Assembly (NCBI GenBank): GCA_020050895.1
Contig: JAGVJW010000252.1
Span: 1 to 6,267, forward strand
DNA from: a bacterium
GTDB lineage: Bacteria > Bacteroidota > Ignavibacteria > Kapaibacteriales > Kapaibacteriaceae
DNA length: 6,267 nt
Direction: 5' to 3'
The notes below the pieces were generated by a model. It saw only the letters and a program-made list of their open reading frames with translations, ran no database searches and was not told where the DNA came from. Numbering within the stretch: the stretch's first letter is position 1; every line of letters begins with the position of its first letter. A program made the position numbers and the translations under genes. This document shows positions 1 through 6,053 of this stretch, piece by piece.

Positions 1-1869
1 GCTGGCAAGTCTACACTCCTGCATATCATGAACGGCGATCGACAACCAACGTCGGGTGAAGTACATAAAGCAAACGATACTAGTGTCGGTATGCTGTCGC
101 AGGACATTACCATCGACCTCAGTCATACCCTTCGTGCTACTGCAATGCAAGCGTTTATCGAAGTTCTTGCACTCCAGGATACTATTGATGATCTGCAACA
201 TGAAGTGTCGCACAGAACAGACTACGAGAGCGACGCCTATATGAAGATTGTTCAGAAGCTAACCGATGCACACGAAATGTTCGAACGTCGGGGCGGATTA
301 ACAATGCATGCAGACCTGGAAAGGGTTCTCACTGGCCTTGGCTTTGAGCAGAACGAGCTTGATATGCCCCTTACTGCATTCTCAGGGGGCTGGCAGATGC
401 GCGCTGAATTGGGACGGCTGCTGTTGTCGAGACCCAGAGTGCTTCTTCTCGATGAGCCAACGAATCATCTCGACATTGAATCTGTTCAATGGCTCGAGGA
501 ATTTTTAAGCAATTATGATGGCGCTGTTATCCTGGTTTCGCACGATAGAACGTTTCTCGATAATGTAACGAACAGAACTATTGAAATCACTCGCTCCCGA
601 ATACACGATGCTCCGGTTGCATATTCCGATTACGAGATTCTTCGCGACGAGAGGCTGGAGCAGCAGCGAACCGCTGCAATTAAACAAGCGCGGGAACGTG
701 CCAGGATTCAAAAATTCGTAGACAGGTTCCGATACAAGGCAACGCTTGCAACACGCGTTCAAAGCCGTATCAAGCATCTTCAAAAGATGGATATTGTTGA
801 GGTCGAAGACGTCGACACTTCTTCAATGCATTTTACTTTTCCGTCTGCACCACGTGCAGGCAGGGTTGTTGCTGAATGTATCAACTTGTCGAAATCGTAC
901 GACTCAAAGCTGGTGCTCGATAATGTCAACTTTCATTTGGAACGAGGTGAAAAAGTTGCATTCATCGGCAAGAATGGCGAAGGAAAAACAACGCTCAGCA
1001 AAATCATCGCTGGAACAGAAGCTGCATCTTCGGGAGAGATTCGTATAGGCTACGGTGTTAACATTGGTTACTATGCGCAGCATCAGGCAGACATGTTGGG
1101 AGGACACCAAACTCTTCTCGAAGTTTTAGAACAAGCTGCGCCAGCAGCAATGCGTCCACGCATCCGTACTCTACTTGGAGCTTTTCTATTCAGCGGTGAT
1201 GAGGTTAATAAACGTGTAAGTGTTCTCAGCGGCGGGGAGAAATCAAGGTTGGCCCTCGCTCGAATGTTACTGCAACCAACTAACCTCCTCATCTTGGACG
1301 AGCCGACGAATCACCTGGACATGCTATCGAAAGAAGTACTGAAACAAGCCCTCCTTGAGTTTGAAGGAGCTATGATTGTTGTCTCTCACGATCGGGACTT
1401 CTTAGACGGCCTCACCGACCGTGTAATCGCCTTCCGCAAAGGACATGTGTATGAATATGAAGGGGATATAGACGATTATGTGAACGTTACCAGGGGGCAG
1501 GCAAACAAGGGAGCAAATGCAAATGGAAGCATTGCCGTGGCTGGAAATGCGCCGGTTGAGGTTACCAACACTCCCCCGGATTCAAAGCGGCACTCCGATG
1601 TTAAGTACTTGGAAAGAAAAAAAGAGAAGGAACTGGCAAAGGAACGGATTAAACTGGAGAAGAGAATTGCCGATATTGAACGTCAGGTTGAGGTACAAGA
1701 AAAGACTATCGCCGAATGCGAAGTGGAATTGGCGGATCCGGAACTGTATAAAGACACTGTACGACAGCACAAGATCACCTCTAAATATGAAACCGCCAGA
1801 AAGCTAGTGGTCTCCCTCACAGATGAATGGACACAATGCCAGCAACAATTACAAGAGGCTCAATTATGA
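1..1869 (+). CDS. ABC-F family ATP-binding protein (ribosome-associated translation factor type), 5' end missing
   Basis: The reading frame is open from base 1, so the gene starts before the window; the first residues, AGKSTLL, are the end of the first Walker A motif. The visible 622 residues hold two ABC ATPase domains and no membrane segment, which defines ABC-F. Domain 1 has FSGGW signature (about residue 128), Walker B LLLDEPTNHLD (about 149) and SHD switch (180). A charged helical linker follows (about 205-265, with FVDRFRYKA), the region that in ABC-F proteins reaches the ribosomal P-site tRNA. Domain 2 has Walker A GKNGEGKTT (323-331), signature LSGGE (409), LILDEPTNHLD (430) and SHD (462). 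Both catalytic glutamates are present. The C-terminus (about 534-622) is rich in K, E and R and looks like the coiled-coil tail of Uup/YheS-type members. Family knowledge: these cytoplasmic proteins rescue or adjust stalled or arrested ribosomes, and some give antibiotic protection. Which subfamily this is cannot be decided here. Its stop overlaps the next start (ATGA). Confidence 0.95.
   Translation, partial: AGKSTLLHIMNGDRQPTSGEVHKANDTSVGMLSQDITIDLSHTLRATAMQAFIEVLALQDTIDDLQHEVSHRTDYESDAYMKIVQKLTDAHEMFERRGGLTMHADLERVLTGLGFEQNELDMPLTAFSGGWQMRAELGRLLLSRPRVLLLDEPTNHLDIESVQWLEEFLSNYDGAVILVSHDRTFLDNVTNRTIEITRSRIHDAPVAYSDYEILRDERLEQQRTAAIKQARERARIQKFVDRFRYKATLATRVQSRIKHLQKMDIVEVEDVDTSSMHFTFPSAPRAGRVVAECINLSKSYDSKLVLDNVNFHLERGEKVAFIGKNGEGKTTLSKIIAGTEAASSGEIRIGYGVNIGYYAQHQADMLGGHQTLLEVLEQAAPAAMRPRIRTLLGAFLFSGDEVNKRVSVLSGGEKSRLALARMLLQPTNLLILDEPTNHLDMLSKEVLKQALLEFEGAMIVVSHDRDFLDGLTDRVIAFRKGHVYEYEGDIDDYVNVTRGQANKGANANGSIAVAGNAPVEVTNTPPDSKRHSDVKYLERKKEKELAKERIKLEKRIADIERQVEVQEKTIAECEVELADPELYKDTVRQHKITSKYETARKLVVSLTDEWTQCQQQLQEAQL
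1853..1858 (+). promoter_or_regulatory. Ribosome binding site for the SIMPL-domain gene
   Basis: AAGAGG lies inside the end of the ABC-F gene, 7 bases before the ATG at 1866. It supports that ATG, which overlaps the ABC-F stop, over the in-frame ATG at 1827. The placement suggests translational coupling between the two genes. Confidence 0.6.
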
Positions 1870-2570
1870 AAACCGTTATTCTAATAACATTTAGTTTTGT
1901 TCTATCTGCAATGATCGTGATGGCGCAAGGTTTACCGGACATGAGACGATCAATCGTCGTCGACGGTGAGGCAGAAGCGATTGTTGTTCCCGACAGAGCA
2001 TCAGTAATGATTGGTGTCGAAACGGAAGGACCCGATGTTTTGACGATCAAGCGGGAAAACGATAAGCGTGTCAAGATGCTCTATAGTGCGCTCAAGGAGC
2101 TCGGTATACCTGAGAAGGATGTTCAGACAAGCGATTTGCAGATACATCCTCAGTATGATTTCAGCATGGGCAAGAGAACGTTGCAGAAGTACACGATGCG
2201 CAATGTTGTTTATGTAACTGTCAGAGACCTTTCAAAGATCGACAAGGTCATCAATACCGCCGTTTCCGGTGGCATTAACATTCTCGATAACGTAACCTTC
2301 TCGTTAAGTACTGCAAAGCAGATTCGCGACTCCCTGCGTATCGAAGCCGTTAAAGACGCCATGGTAAAGGCGTCTGCACTTGCTTCGGCAGCAGGTGCAA
2401 AAGCCGGACACGTAATGAGCATAGAAGAAGAAACCAATAGTCCAGCTCCCTACCCTATGTATCGTTCAAATGCAACGGTACAGGAGTCGAAGGATGCTTC
2501 GGGAACCGACATTTCTGCAGGACACCTGACGATACAAGTGAAGGTTAATGTAAGAGTAGGGATTGAATAG
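1866..2570 (+). CDS. SIMPL domain-containing (DUF541) periplasmic protein
   Basis: This is a 234-residue exported protein of the SIMPL/DUF541 family (E. coli YggE-like). A signal peptide spans residues 1-20: MKT, a hydrophobic stretch, and a cleavage site after VMA with Q21 next. The mature part follows the family pattern: VVDGEAEAIVVPDRA (31-45) with tolerance of GVETEG (50-55), ALKELGI (75-81) leading to DVQTSDLQIHPQYD (85-98), VYVTVRDLSKID (115-126), a LSTA/AVKDAMVKASALA helix (148-173), AAGAKAGHVMSIEE (175-188), and a last strand LTIQVKVNVRVGI. The in-frame ATG at 1827 would place 13 polar residues before the signal peptide, so the ATG at 1866 is preferred; it overlaps the ABC-F stop and has an SD. 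The biochemical role of the family is poorly defined; YggE has been linked to reduced oxidative stress, and other members form oligomeric rings. The glycosyltransferase gene follows after 3 bases, so this is probably the middle gene of an operon. Confidence 0.92.
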   Translation: MKTVILITFSFVLSAMIVMAQGLPDMRRSIVVDGEAEAIVVPDRASVMIGVETEGPDVLTIKRENDKRVKMLYSALKELGIPEKDVQTSDLQIHPQYDFSMGKRTLQKYTMRNVVYVTVRDLSKIDKVINTAVSGGINILDNVTFSLSTAKQIRDSLRIEAVKDAMVKASALASAAGAKAGHVMSIEEETNSPAPYPMYRSNATVQESKDASGTDISAGHLTIQVKVNVRVGIE

Positions 2571-2573
2571 GGA

Positions 2574-3311
2574 GTGGTTAACGGGAAAAAAGTTGTTGTA
2601 GTTCTACCTGCATTTAATGCAGGCAAGACGTTGGAAATGACGTATCGTGAGATTCCGTCGGACATCGTCGACGACGTTGTTCTCGTTGATGACCATTCGC
2701 ACGATAGCACTGCCGACCTCGCCGCAACGCTTGGCATACGCCACGTTATTCGCCACGATGAAAACCGCGGATATGGCGCGAATCAAAAGACATGTTATGC
2801 AAAAGCTCTCGAGCTTGACGCTGATATCGTAATCATGCTTCACCCCGATTATCAGTACACGCCGAAGCTCATTCCCGTAATGGCATCGCTGATTGCAAGT
2901 GGCCTATACTCCGTTGTCCTAGCATCGCGAATTTTAGGTAAGGGGGCTTTAAGTGGTGGCATGCCGCGGTACAAATACGTTGCGAACAGAATTCTAACTC
3001 TTGTACAAAACGTTCTCGTTGGCCAGAAGCTCTCCGAATATCACACTGGTTACCGTGCGTTTTCCCGTTCTGTTCTTACTTCTATCAACCTTAATGATAA
3101 TTCTGATGATTTTGTCTTTGACAACCAAATGTTATCGCAGATTATTATGAAAGGATTCGATATTGCCGAAGTATCGTGTCCCACAAAATATTTTCCCGAA
3201 GCTTCAAGCATTAATTTTATGCGAAGCTCATTGTATGGCTTGGGAGTACTTGCAACCTCGGTGCAGCACCTGATGCACAAGATGGGAGTGATGAAGAATA
3301 AAAGGTATTAG
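2574..3311 (+). CDS. Glycosyltransferase family 2 protein (GT-A fold, DPM1-like)
   Basis: A 245-residue family 2 glycosyltransferase that transfers a sugar from an activated donor to an unknown acceptor. The GT-A fold is shown by VVLPAFNAGKTL (9-20), the nucleotide-binding VLVDDHSHDST (36-46, with D39/D40), NRGYGANQKTCY (64-75), and LHPDYQY (89-95), where HPD takes the place of the metal-binding DxD. Further family blocks are GGMPRYKYVANR (128-139), YHTGYRAFSR (156-165) and DDFVFDNQML (178-187), the last probably holding the catalytic acidic residues. There is no C-terminal pair of membrane helices, so it is likely cytosolic or loosely attached to the membrane. The start is GTG at 2574; the first beta strand begins at residue 6, so no later start fits. 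A GGGA lies directly against the GTG and AGGGA (2558-2562) lies 11 bases upstream, so the SD is weak. Translation may depend on coupling to the upstream gene, which ends 3 bases earlier. The acceptor (dolichyl- or undecaprenyl-phosphate, a polysaccharide or a protein) cannot be told from sequence. Confidence 0.93.
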   Translation: MVNGKKVVVVLPAFNAGKTLEMTYREIPSDIVDDVVLVDDHSHDSTADLAATLGIRHVIRHDENRGYGANQKTCYAKALELDADIVIMLHPDYQYTPKLIPVMASLIASGLYSVVLASRILGKGALSGGMPRYKYVANRILTLVQNVLVGQKLSEYHTGYRAFSRSVLTSINLNDNSDDFVFDNQMLSQIIMKGFDIAEVSCPTKYFPEASSINFMRSSLYGLGVLATSVQHLMHKMGVMKNKRY

Positions 3312-3319
3312 CATCGAAA

Positions 3320-3363
3320 TTCATTCTCCTAAAAAGAACATCGTTCTAACTTCTGAGAATGAA
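3320..3363. terminator. Inverted repeat at a convergent gene junction; possible bidirectional transcript end
   Basis: TTCATTCTC (3320-3328) and GAGAATGAA (3355-3363) are perfect 9-bp inverted arms. Inside them, AGAAC (3335-3339) and GTTCT (3343-3347) make a second 5-bp stem around a 3-base loop. The structure begins 8 bases after the glycosyltransferase stop and contains the last codons and the TGA of the minus-strand lipoprotein gene. No strong T tract follows on either strand, so an intrinsic terminator is only a possibility. It could instead stabilise the 3' ends of the two mRNAs. Confidence 0.35.
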
Positions 3364-4052
3364 CTGCTAACAATGCGGATGCTTACGTTGGGAAATTGCT
3401 TTGAGCTTCCGCGTTCTATCGAAAGCACGTAGCGTCTGTTTGGTTTCAGACCTTCCAGTATTGCCGGATTCAGTTCAATTCTGCCGTTATCACTCTGATC
3501 AAACATAGTACGACTATCATCCGAGAACTTGCGTTCGCCAAGCGCTTGGTCCGGCATGATCAAACAATAAATACGTTTATCACCTGTATTTTCTATTCCT
3601 GACGTGCTTGCATACAGAATCGTTGCACCTGCATGTTTGGAGACAGTGTCTGTTGAACCTTTCGCTGAGAGCATTATCGGAGACTCAATTGTATCTGCAA
3701 ATCTTACCGAACTGTCGCCATATCCCGCAATAGTCCAATTCAGCACATATGGTTTTTCAAGAACAGCGGCATCGTTCAATACATAAGATCCCTCTCCCGA
3801 CTCCTGAAGAACCTTACCATTTAAGACAAACGAAGCCGTTACTGCCACCTTTGGTCTGTATTTCGTCTTTGAATAGATGTGCGCCCTGGCAATTGCATTT
3901 TGATCGGGTACTGTTGTTTTACTGGTATATGACGAATTAATCCGATACTGCAGTTGAATTACTGCATCCTCCTCATCCGGAGCCGTACCGCACGCATAGA
4001 GGAGCCCCTGTAGCGCCATAACGGTTAATACTATCGATTTCGGAGTTTTCAT
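3321..4052 (-). CDS. Hypothetical lipoprotein, no recognised family
   Basis: The 243-residue product has a lipoprotein signal peptide: MKTPKS, a hydrophobic core, then LLYA before C21. Tyr at -2 is less usual, but the site passes the general lipobox rule. An acidic run D26-D29 follows shortly after the lipidated Cys. In Bacteroidota, acidic residues near the Cys can act as a surface export signal; that is a suggestion only. The rest looks beta-rich, with alternating hydrophobic stretches (KVAVTASFVLNGKVL, 68-82; YVLNWTIAGYGDSSVRF, 102-118; RRYVLSIERG, 206-215) and many Ser/Thr residues, as in small beta-sandwich domains. I do not recognise the family and assign no function. The ATG at 4052 is the only start that gives a signal peptide, yet no SD lies close before it. 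The gene is transcribed toward the glycosyltransferase gene with 9 bases between the stop codons, and divergently from dcd. Confidence 0.82.
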   Translation of the reverse strand: MKTPKSIVLTVMALQGLLYACGTAPDEEDAVIQLQYRINSSYTSKTTVPDQNAIARAHIYSKTKYRPKVAVTASFVLNGKVLQESGEGSYVLNDAAVLEKPYVLNWTIAGYGDSSVRFADTIESPIMLSAKGSTDTVSKHAGATILYASTSGIENTGDKRIYCLIMPDQALGERKFSDDSRTMFDQSDNGRIELNPAILEGLKPNRRYVLSIERGSSKQFPNVSIRIVSSSFSEVRTMFFLGE

Positions 4053-4159
4053 ACTATTTATGTACGGTTAAATAAAACAATATTGTTCCAATTTTCCATT
4101 TTCATGGGCTAGGTGCATACCTCCTTCGCTCCTCAATTCCTCACTAGCTATCTTCGTAC
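4053..4159. promoter_or_regulatory. Divergent intergenic region between the lipoprotein gene and dcd
   Basis: These 107 bases must hold the promoters of both divergent genes. Visible elements: an A+T-rich half next to the lipoprotein gene with a perfect 12-bp palindrome AACAATATTGTT (4076-4087); a pyrimidine-rich stretch (about 4120-4155) before dcd; and on the minus strand AAGGAGGT (4126 down to 4119), a perfect SD sequence. I see no convincing -35/-10 pair and no clear Bacteroidota-type TTTG/TAnnTTTG promoter on either strand. Confidence 0.5.
4076..4087. repeat. 12-bp perfect palindrome, possible operator
   Basis: AACAATATTGTT reads the same on both strands and lies 24 bases before the start of the minus-strand lipoprotein gene, a plausible operator position. 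It is A+T-rich like its surroundings and the symmetry does not extend outward, so chance is a real alternative. Confidence 0.3.
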
Positions 4160-4696
4160 ATGATCCTCACCGACCACGAAATCCTGGAGGGAATGCAACG
4201 AGGCACGATTGTTATCGAGCCGTTTGACCCTATCTGTCTTGGCTCCAACTCGTATGATGTACACTTGGGAATCACACTTGCCACGTATGAATCCAGCGAG
4301 TTGGACGCGCGAAAACACAACACAATTCAAACATTCGATATACCGCCAGAAGGATTTGTCTGCCAGCCAAATACTCTATACCTAGGTGCCACTAAGGAGT
4401 ATACAGAAACACATCAGCATGTGCCATTCCTCGAGGGAAAGTCGAGCGTTGGACGTCTCGGAATAGACATACATGCAACAGCAGGGAAGGGAGACATCGG
4501 GTTCTGCAACTATTGGACACTTGAAATCAGTGTGAGAATGCCAGTCCGAATTTATGCAGGCATGCCTATCGGCCAACTGATTTACTTCGAGGTTAAGGGG
4601 CGGGTATTAAACCCATACAACAGGAAAGCATCGGCCAAGTACACTGAGCGTACACACCTGCCCGTCGAGTCGAAAATGTTCAAGAATAAATTCTAG
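4160..4696 (+). CDS. dcd: dCTP deaminase (possibly the bifunctional dUMP-forming type)
   Basis: The 178-residue cytosolic enzyme deaminates dCTP to dUTP, supplying the route to dUMP and thymidylate. The N-terminus MILTDHEI and GSNSYDVHLG (28-37) are family hallmarks. The active-site block is EGKSSVGRLG (92-101); by my ungapped alignment from memory with E. coli Dcd (offset 16), S95, R99, A108 and the catalytic glutamate E122 (in TLEISV) match S111, R115, A124 and E138. AGMPIGQLIYF (133-143) and the C-terminal lid region SAKYTERTHLP (158-168) are also present. The wording K94, G98 and TAG (107-109) resembles the bifunctional dCTP deaminase/dUTPase of Mycobacterium and Methanocaldococcus more than E. 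coli, so dCTP may go directly to dUMP; this is inference. The ATG at 4160 is the only possible start because an in-frame TAG lies at 4145. No SD precedes it; the leader is pyrimidine-rich. The DUF1684 gene begins 5 bases after the stop. Confidence 0.95.
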   Translation: MILTDHEILEGMQRGTIVIEPFDPICLGSNSYDVHLGITLATYESSELDARKHNTIQTFDIPPEGFVCQPNTLYLGATKEYTETHQHVPFLEGKSSVGRLGIDIHATAGKGDIGFCNYWTLEISVRMPVRIYAGMPIGQLIYFEVKGRVLNPYNRKASAKYTERTHLPVESKMFKNKF

Positions 4697-4701
4697 ATTC
4701 G

Positions 4702-5355
4702 ATGCTCAAGGGCAATCTGTTCAGGTTCATCGCATTACATATTTCTTTTATCCGCTTCCTTGTGCCAACGCTATGTCTGGCCGTAGCCGTAGCATGTTCA
4801 GGTGACCGACCTGCAGGTGTTAAAATTTTTAGTGCTGAGAGGATATTGGAGCATCGAAAGAAGAAGGATGAAGCATTCAGCGACACTAAACGGAGCCCTC
4901 TTTCAATTGTTGAAATCGCCCGCTTTCATGGTCTGCACTACTACAAGCCCAATGCCGACTATGCTGTACGCGCCATACTTAAACGTAGCTCTCGACTCGA
5001 TACCATAACCATGCAAACAACTACGTCCGAGCTCAGGCAGGTTGTACGCATCGGTGTTTTTGAATTTTTGTTAGGGGGCAAGCAACTCCATCTTACTGCG
5101 TTTGCCTACATTGAACCAAGAAACAACTACGAATTGTTCGTGCCGTTTAAGGATGCTACAAACGGCGTTGACACCTATGAAGTTGGTCGCTATATGAGCA
5201 TAGAACCGCTCGAAGACGATTCGGCATACCTGATTGATTTTAACGAAGCTTACAATCCGTTTTGCGCGTACAACGAAGTGTATTCTTGCCCGCTGATTCC
5301 GATAGAAAACGTTCTGCCCATCTCCGTTGCAGCTGGAGAGAAGAAGTGGAACTGA
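4702..5355 (+). CDS. DUF1684 domain-containing lipoprotein
   Basis: A 217-residue protein matching the DUF1684 family by memory of its conserved blocks: an N-terminal R52-K53-x2-D56 stretch followed by SPL (65-67), FHGLHYY (75-81), LFVPFKDATNG (145-155), TYEVGRYM (158-165), DFNEAYNPFCAYN (179-191), CPLIPIEN (196-203) and AGEK at the end (211-214). Usual members have NPPCAYN and CPLPP, so F187 and I199 are small changes. The start is the only Met before a hydrophobic segment ending VAVAC, giving a predicted lipoprotein with C32; the signal peptide is long (31 residues) and Ala at -3 is weaker than Leu. The family's function is unknown; the invariant Cys, Asn and Tyr residues suggest a binding or catalytic site, but nothing here proves it. 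It follows dcd by 5 bases and is very likely co-transcribed with it; it should act outside the cytoplasm, so the link with dcd may be only shared expression. Confidence 0.88.
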   Translation: MLKGNLFRFIALHISFIRFLVPTLCLAVAVACSGDRPAGVKIFSAERILEHRKKKDEAFSDTKRSPLSIVEIARFHGLHYYKPNADYAVRAILKRSSRLDTITMQTTTSELRQVVRIGVFEFLLGGKQLHLTAFAYIEPRNNYELFVPFKDATNGVDTYEVGRYMSIEPLEDDSAYLIDFNEAYNPFCAYNEVYSCPLIPIENVLPISVAAGEKKWN

Positions 5356-5396
5356 AGAATCCAAAATACAAGTTCCAAGGTCCGGTAACTGAGTTC

Positions 5397-5401
5397 AGGG
5401 A
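5397..5401 (+). promoter_or_regulatory. Ribosome binding site for the 5406 lipoprotein gene
   Basis: AGGGA lies 4 bases before the ATG at 5406. Together with the signal peptide it decides the start in favour of 5406 over in-frame upstream candidates at 5262 (ATG) and 5346 (GTG), which would put polar residues before the signal peptide. Confidence 0.6.
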
Positions 5402-5405
5402 ACCG

Positions 5406-6026
5406 ATGTACAGGCAAGGAATCTTGCTGCTTATTGTAATATCCTTTGCGTTGTCGAGTTGCTTGTTCGTCAAAGCACCAGAACAAAAGCTTGTTGGTGA
5501 AACGCAGCAGTTAAGCCCCCTACCAGAAATTGAAATGAGTGATGAGCTGATTCGCACACGCGAGGGAGACATGATTGCGCTGGTTCCACGTGGATGGCTG
5601 CTGATCGATCCCAAGGATGACGTCAGCGACGACATCATAACTGTTGCAGTTAACCCTGAGTATACTCTCTGCGCAGTGTTTTCCAGTATTCCCGCCACTG
5701 CATCGTCACAGGAACAGCTCGACAGGGAAGGTCTCCTGGGTTTGGCACGCATCGCATACACGAAACATTCGCGCAAATCTGCCGGTTCGGTGAGTTTGGC
5801 AGGTACATACTCAATTGCTGAGCTTGGTACCCGACGTTTTGGTTTGTACGATTTTAGTTCTCAGAGTGGTGTCCTTCGCTCCAGATGCGCTGTGTTCACT
5901 TCTACTATGGGTAATCACTATCAGTTTGCTCTCGTTCCAATTAACGTGTCCCCTTCGAGCGAGATAGTTTCAGACTCACTGCAGCAAAAAATATTCAGAT
6001 CGATTCTTGCGACGATTCAGTATTAG
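5406..6026 (+). CDS. Hypothetical lipoprotein with possible PsbP/DcrB-like domain
   Basis: The 206-residue product begins MYRQG, then a hydrophobic core and a textbook lipobox LSSC with lipidated C19. A short linker follows. The mature domain starts near GDMIALVPRGW (54-64): a strand, then a Pro-x-Gly-Trp turn, then IITVAVNPEYTLCAVFSS (76-93), a helical region (about 100-120), three or more further strands (SLAGTYSIAEL, RRFGLYDFSS, NHYQFALVP) and a C-terminal helix ending FRSILATI. This order, with a P-x-GW turn and a final helix of the FxxIL type, resembles the PsbP/DcrB/MogI-like alpha-beta fold of small exported proteins. That is a fold guess by pattern only, and I assign no function. The gene starts 50 bases after the DUF1684 stop, with an SD, and is probably in the same operon as dcd; being the second lipoprotein in a row, it may act in the same compartment as the DUF1684 protein. 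Confidence 0.82.
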   Translation: MYRQGILLLIVISFALSSCLFVKAPEQKLVGETQQLSPLPEIEMSDELIRTREGDMIALVPRGWLLIDPKDDVSDDIITVAVNPEYTLCAVFSSIPATASSQEQLDREGLLGLARIAYTKHSRKSAGSVSLAGTYSIAELGTRRFGLYDFSSQSGVLRSRCAVFTSTMGNHYQFALVPINVSPSSEIVSDSLQQKIFRSILATIQY

Positions 6027-6046
6027 TTACAGCGTAATATACTAAT
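6022..6046 (+). other. A+T-rich hairpin with trailing T tract between two genes
   Basis: ATTAGT (6022-6027) and ACTAAT (6041-6046) are inverted arms, with a small inner TAC/GTA stem (6028-6030 with 6034-6036). T-rich TTTTCTTT (6046-6053) follows and ends exactly at the next ATG. The arms include the stop codon of the lipoprotein gene. It could be a weak terminator, but the stem has only one G-C pair in its outer six. TATACT (6038-6043) in the same stretch could equally be a -10 element for the next gene. Confidence 0.25.
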
Positions 6047-6053
6047 TTTCTTT

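Noticed and set aside
1827..1865. Earlier ATG for the SIMPL protein
   Set aside because: It adds 13 polar residues before a normal signal peptide and lacks an SD; the ATG at 1866 has both the SD and the ATGA overlap.
1..1869. Antibiotic resistance ABC-F
   Set aside because: The family cannot be split into resistance and housekeeping members from this partial sequence; the coiled-coil tail and operon with a SIMPL protein fit a chromosomal housekeeping factor better.
4119..4126. CCTCCTT on the plus strand upstream of dcd as a regulatory anti-SD element
   Set aside because: It equals the 16S anti-SD core and might pair with SD sequences, but it is simply the complement of the minus-strand SD and lies in a pyrimidine-rich stretch; nothing else supports a role.
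4108..4148. GCTAG / CTAGC inverted repeat before dcd as a riboswitch or attenuator stem
   Set aside because: Only 5 bp with a 31-base loop; too weak, and no riboswitch-like conserved core is visible.
5262..5405. Longer start for the second lipoprotein (ATG at 5262 or GTG at 5346)
   Set aside because: It would overlap the DUF1684 gene (both candidates) and put charged residues in front of the signal peptide; the ATG at 5406 has an SD and a perfect lipobox.
5240..5776. A 178-codon minus-strand open frame across the DUF1684 and second lipoprotein genes
   Set aside because: It covers two well-supported plus-strand genes and the gap between them; its translation is Ser/Cys/Arg-rich with no family pattern. 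It is an antisense shadow.
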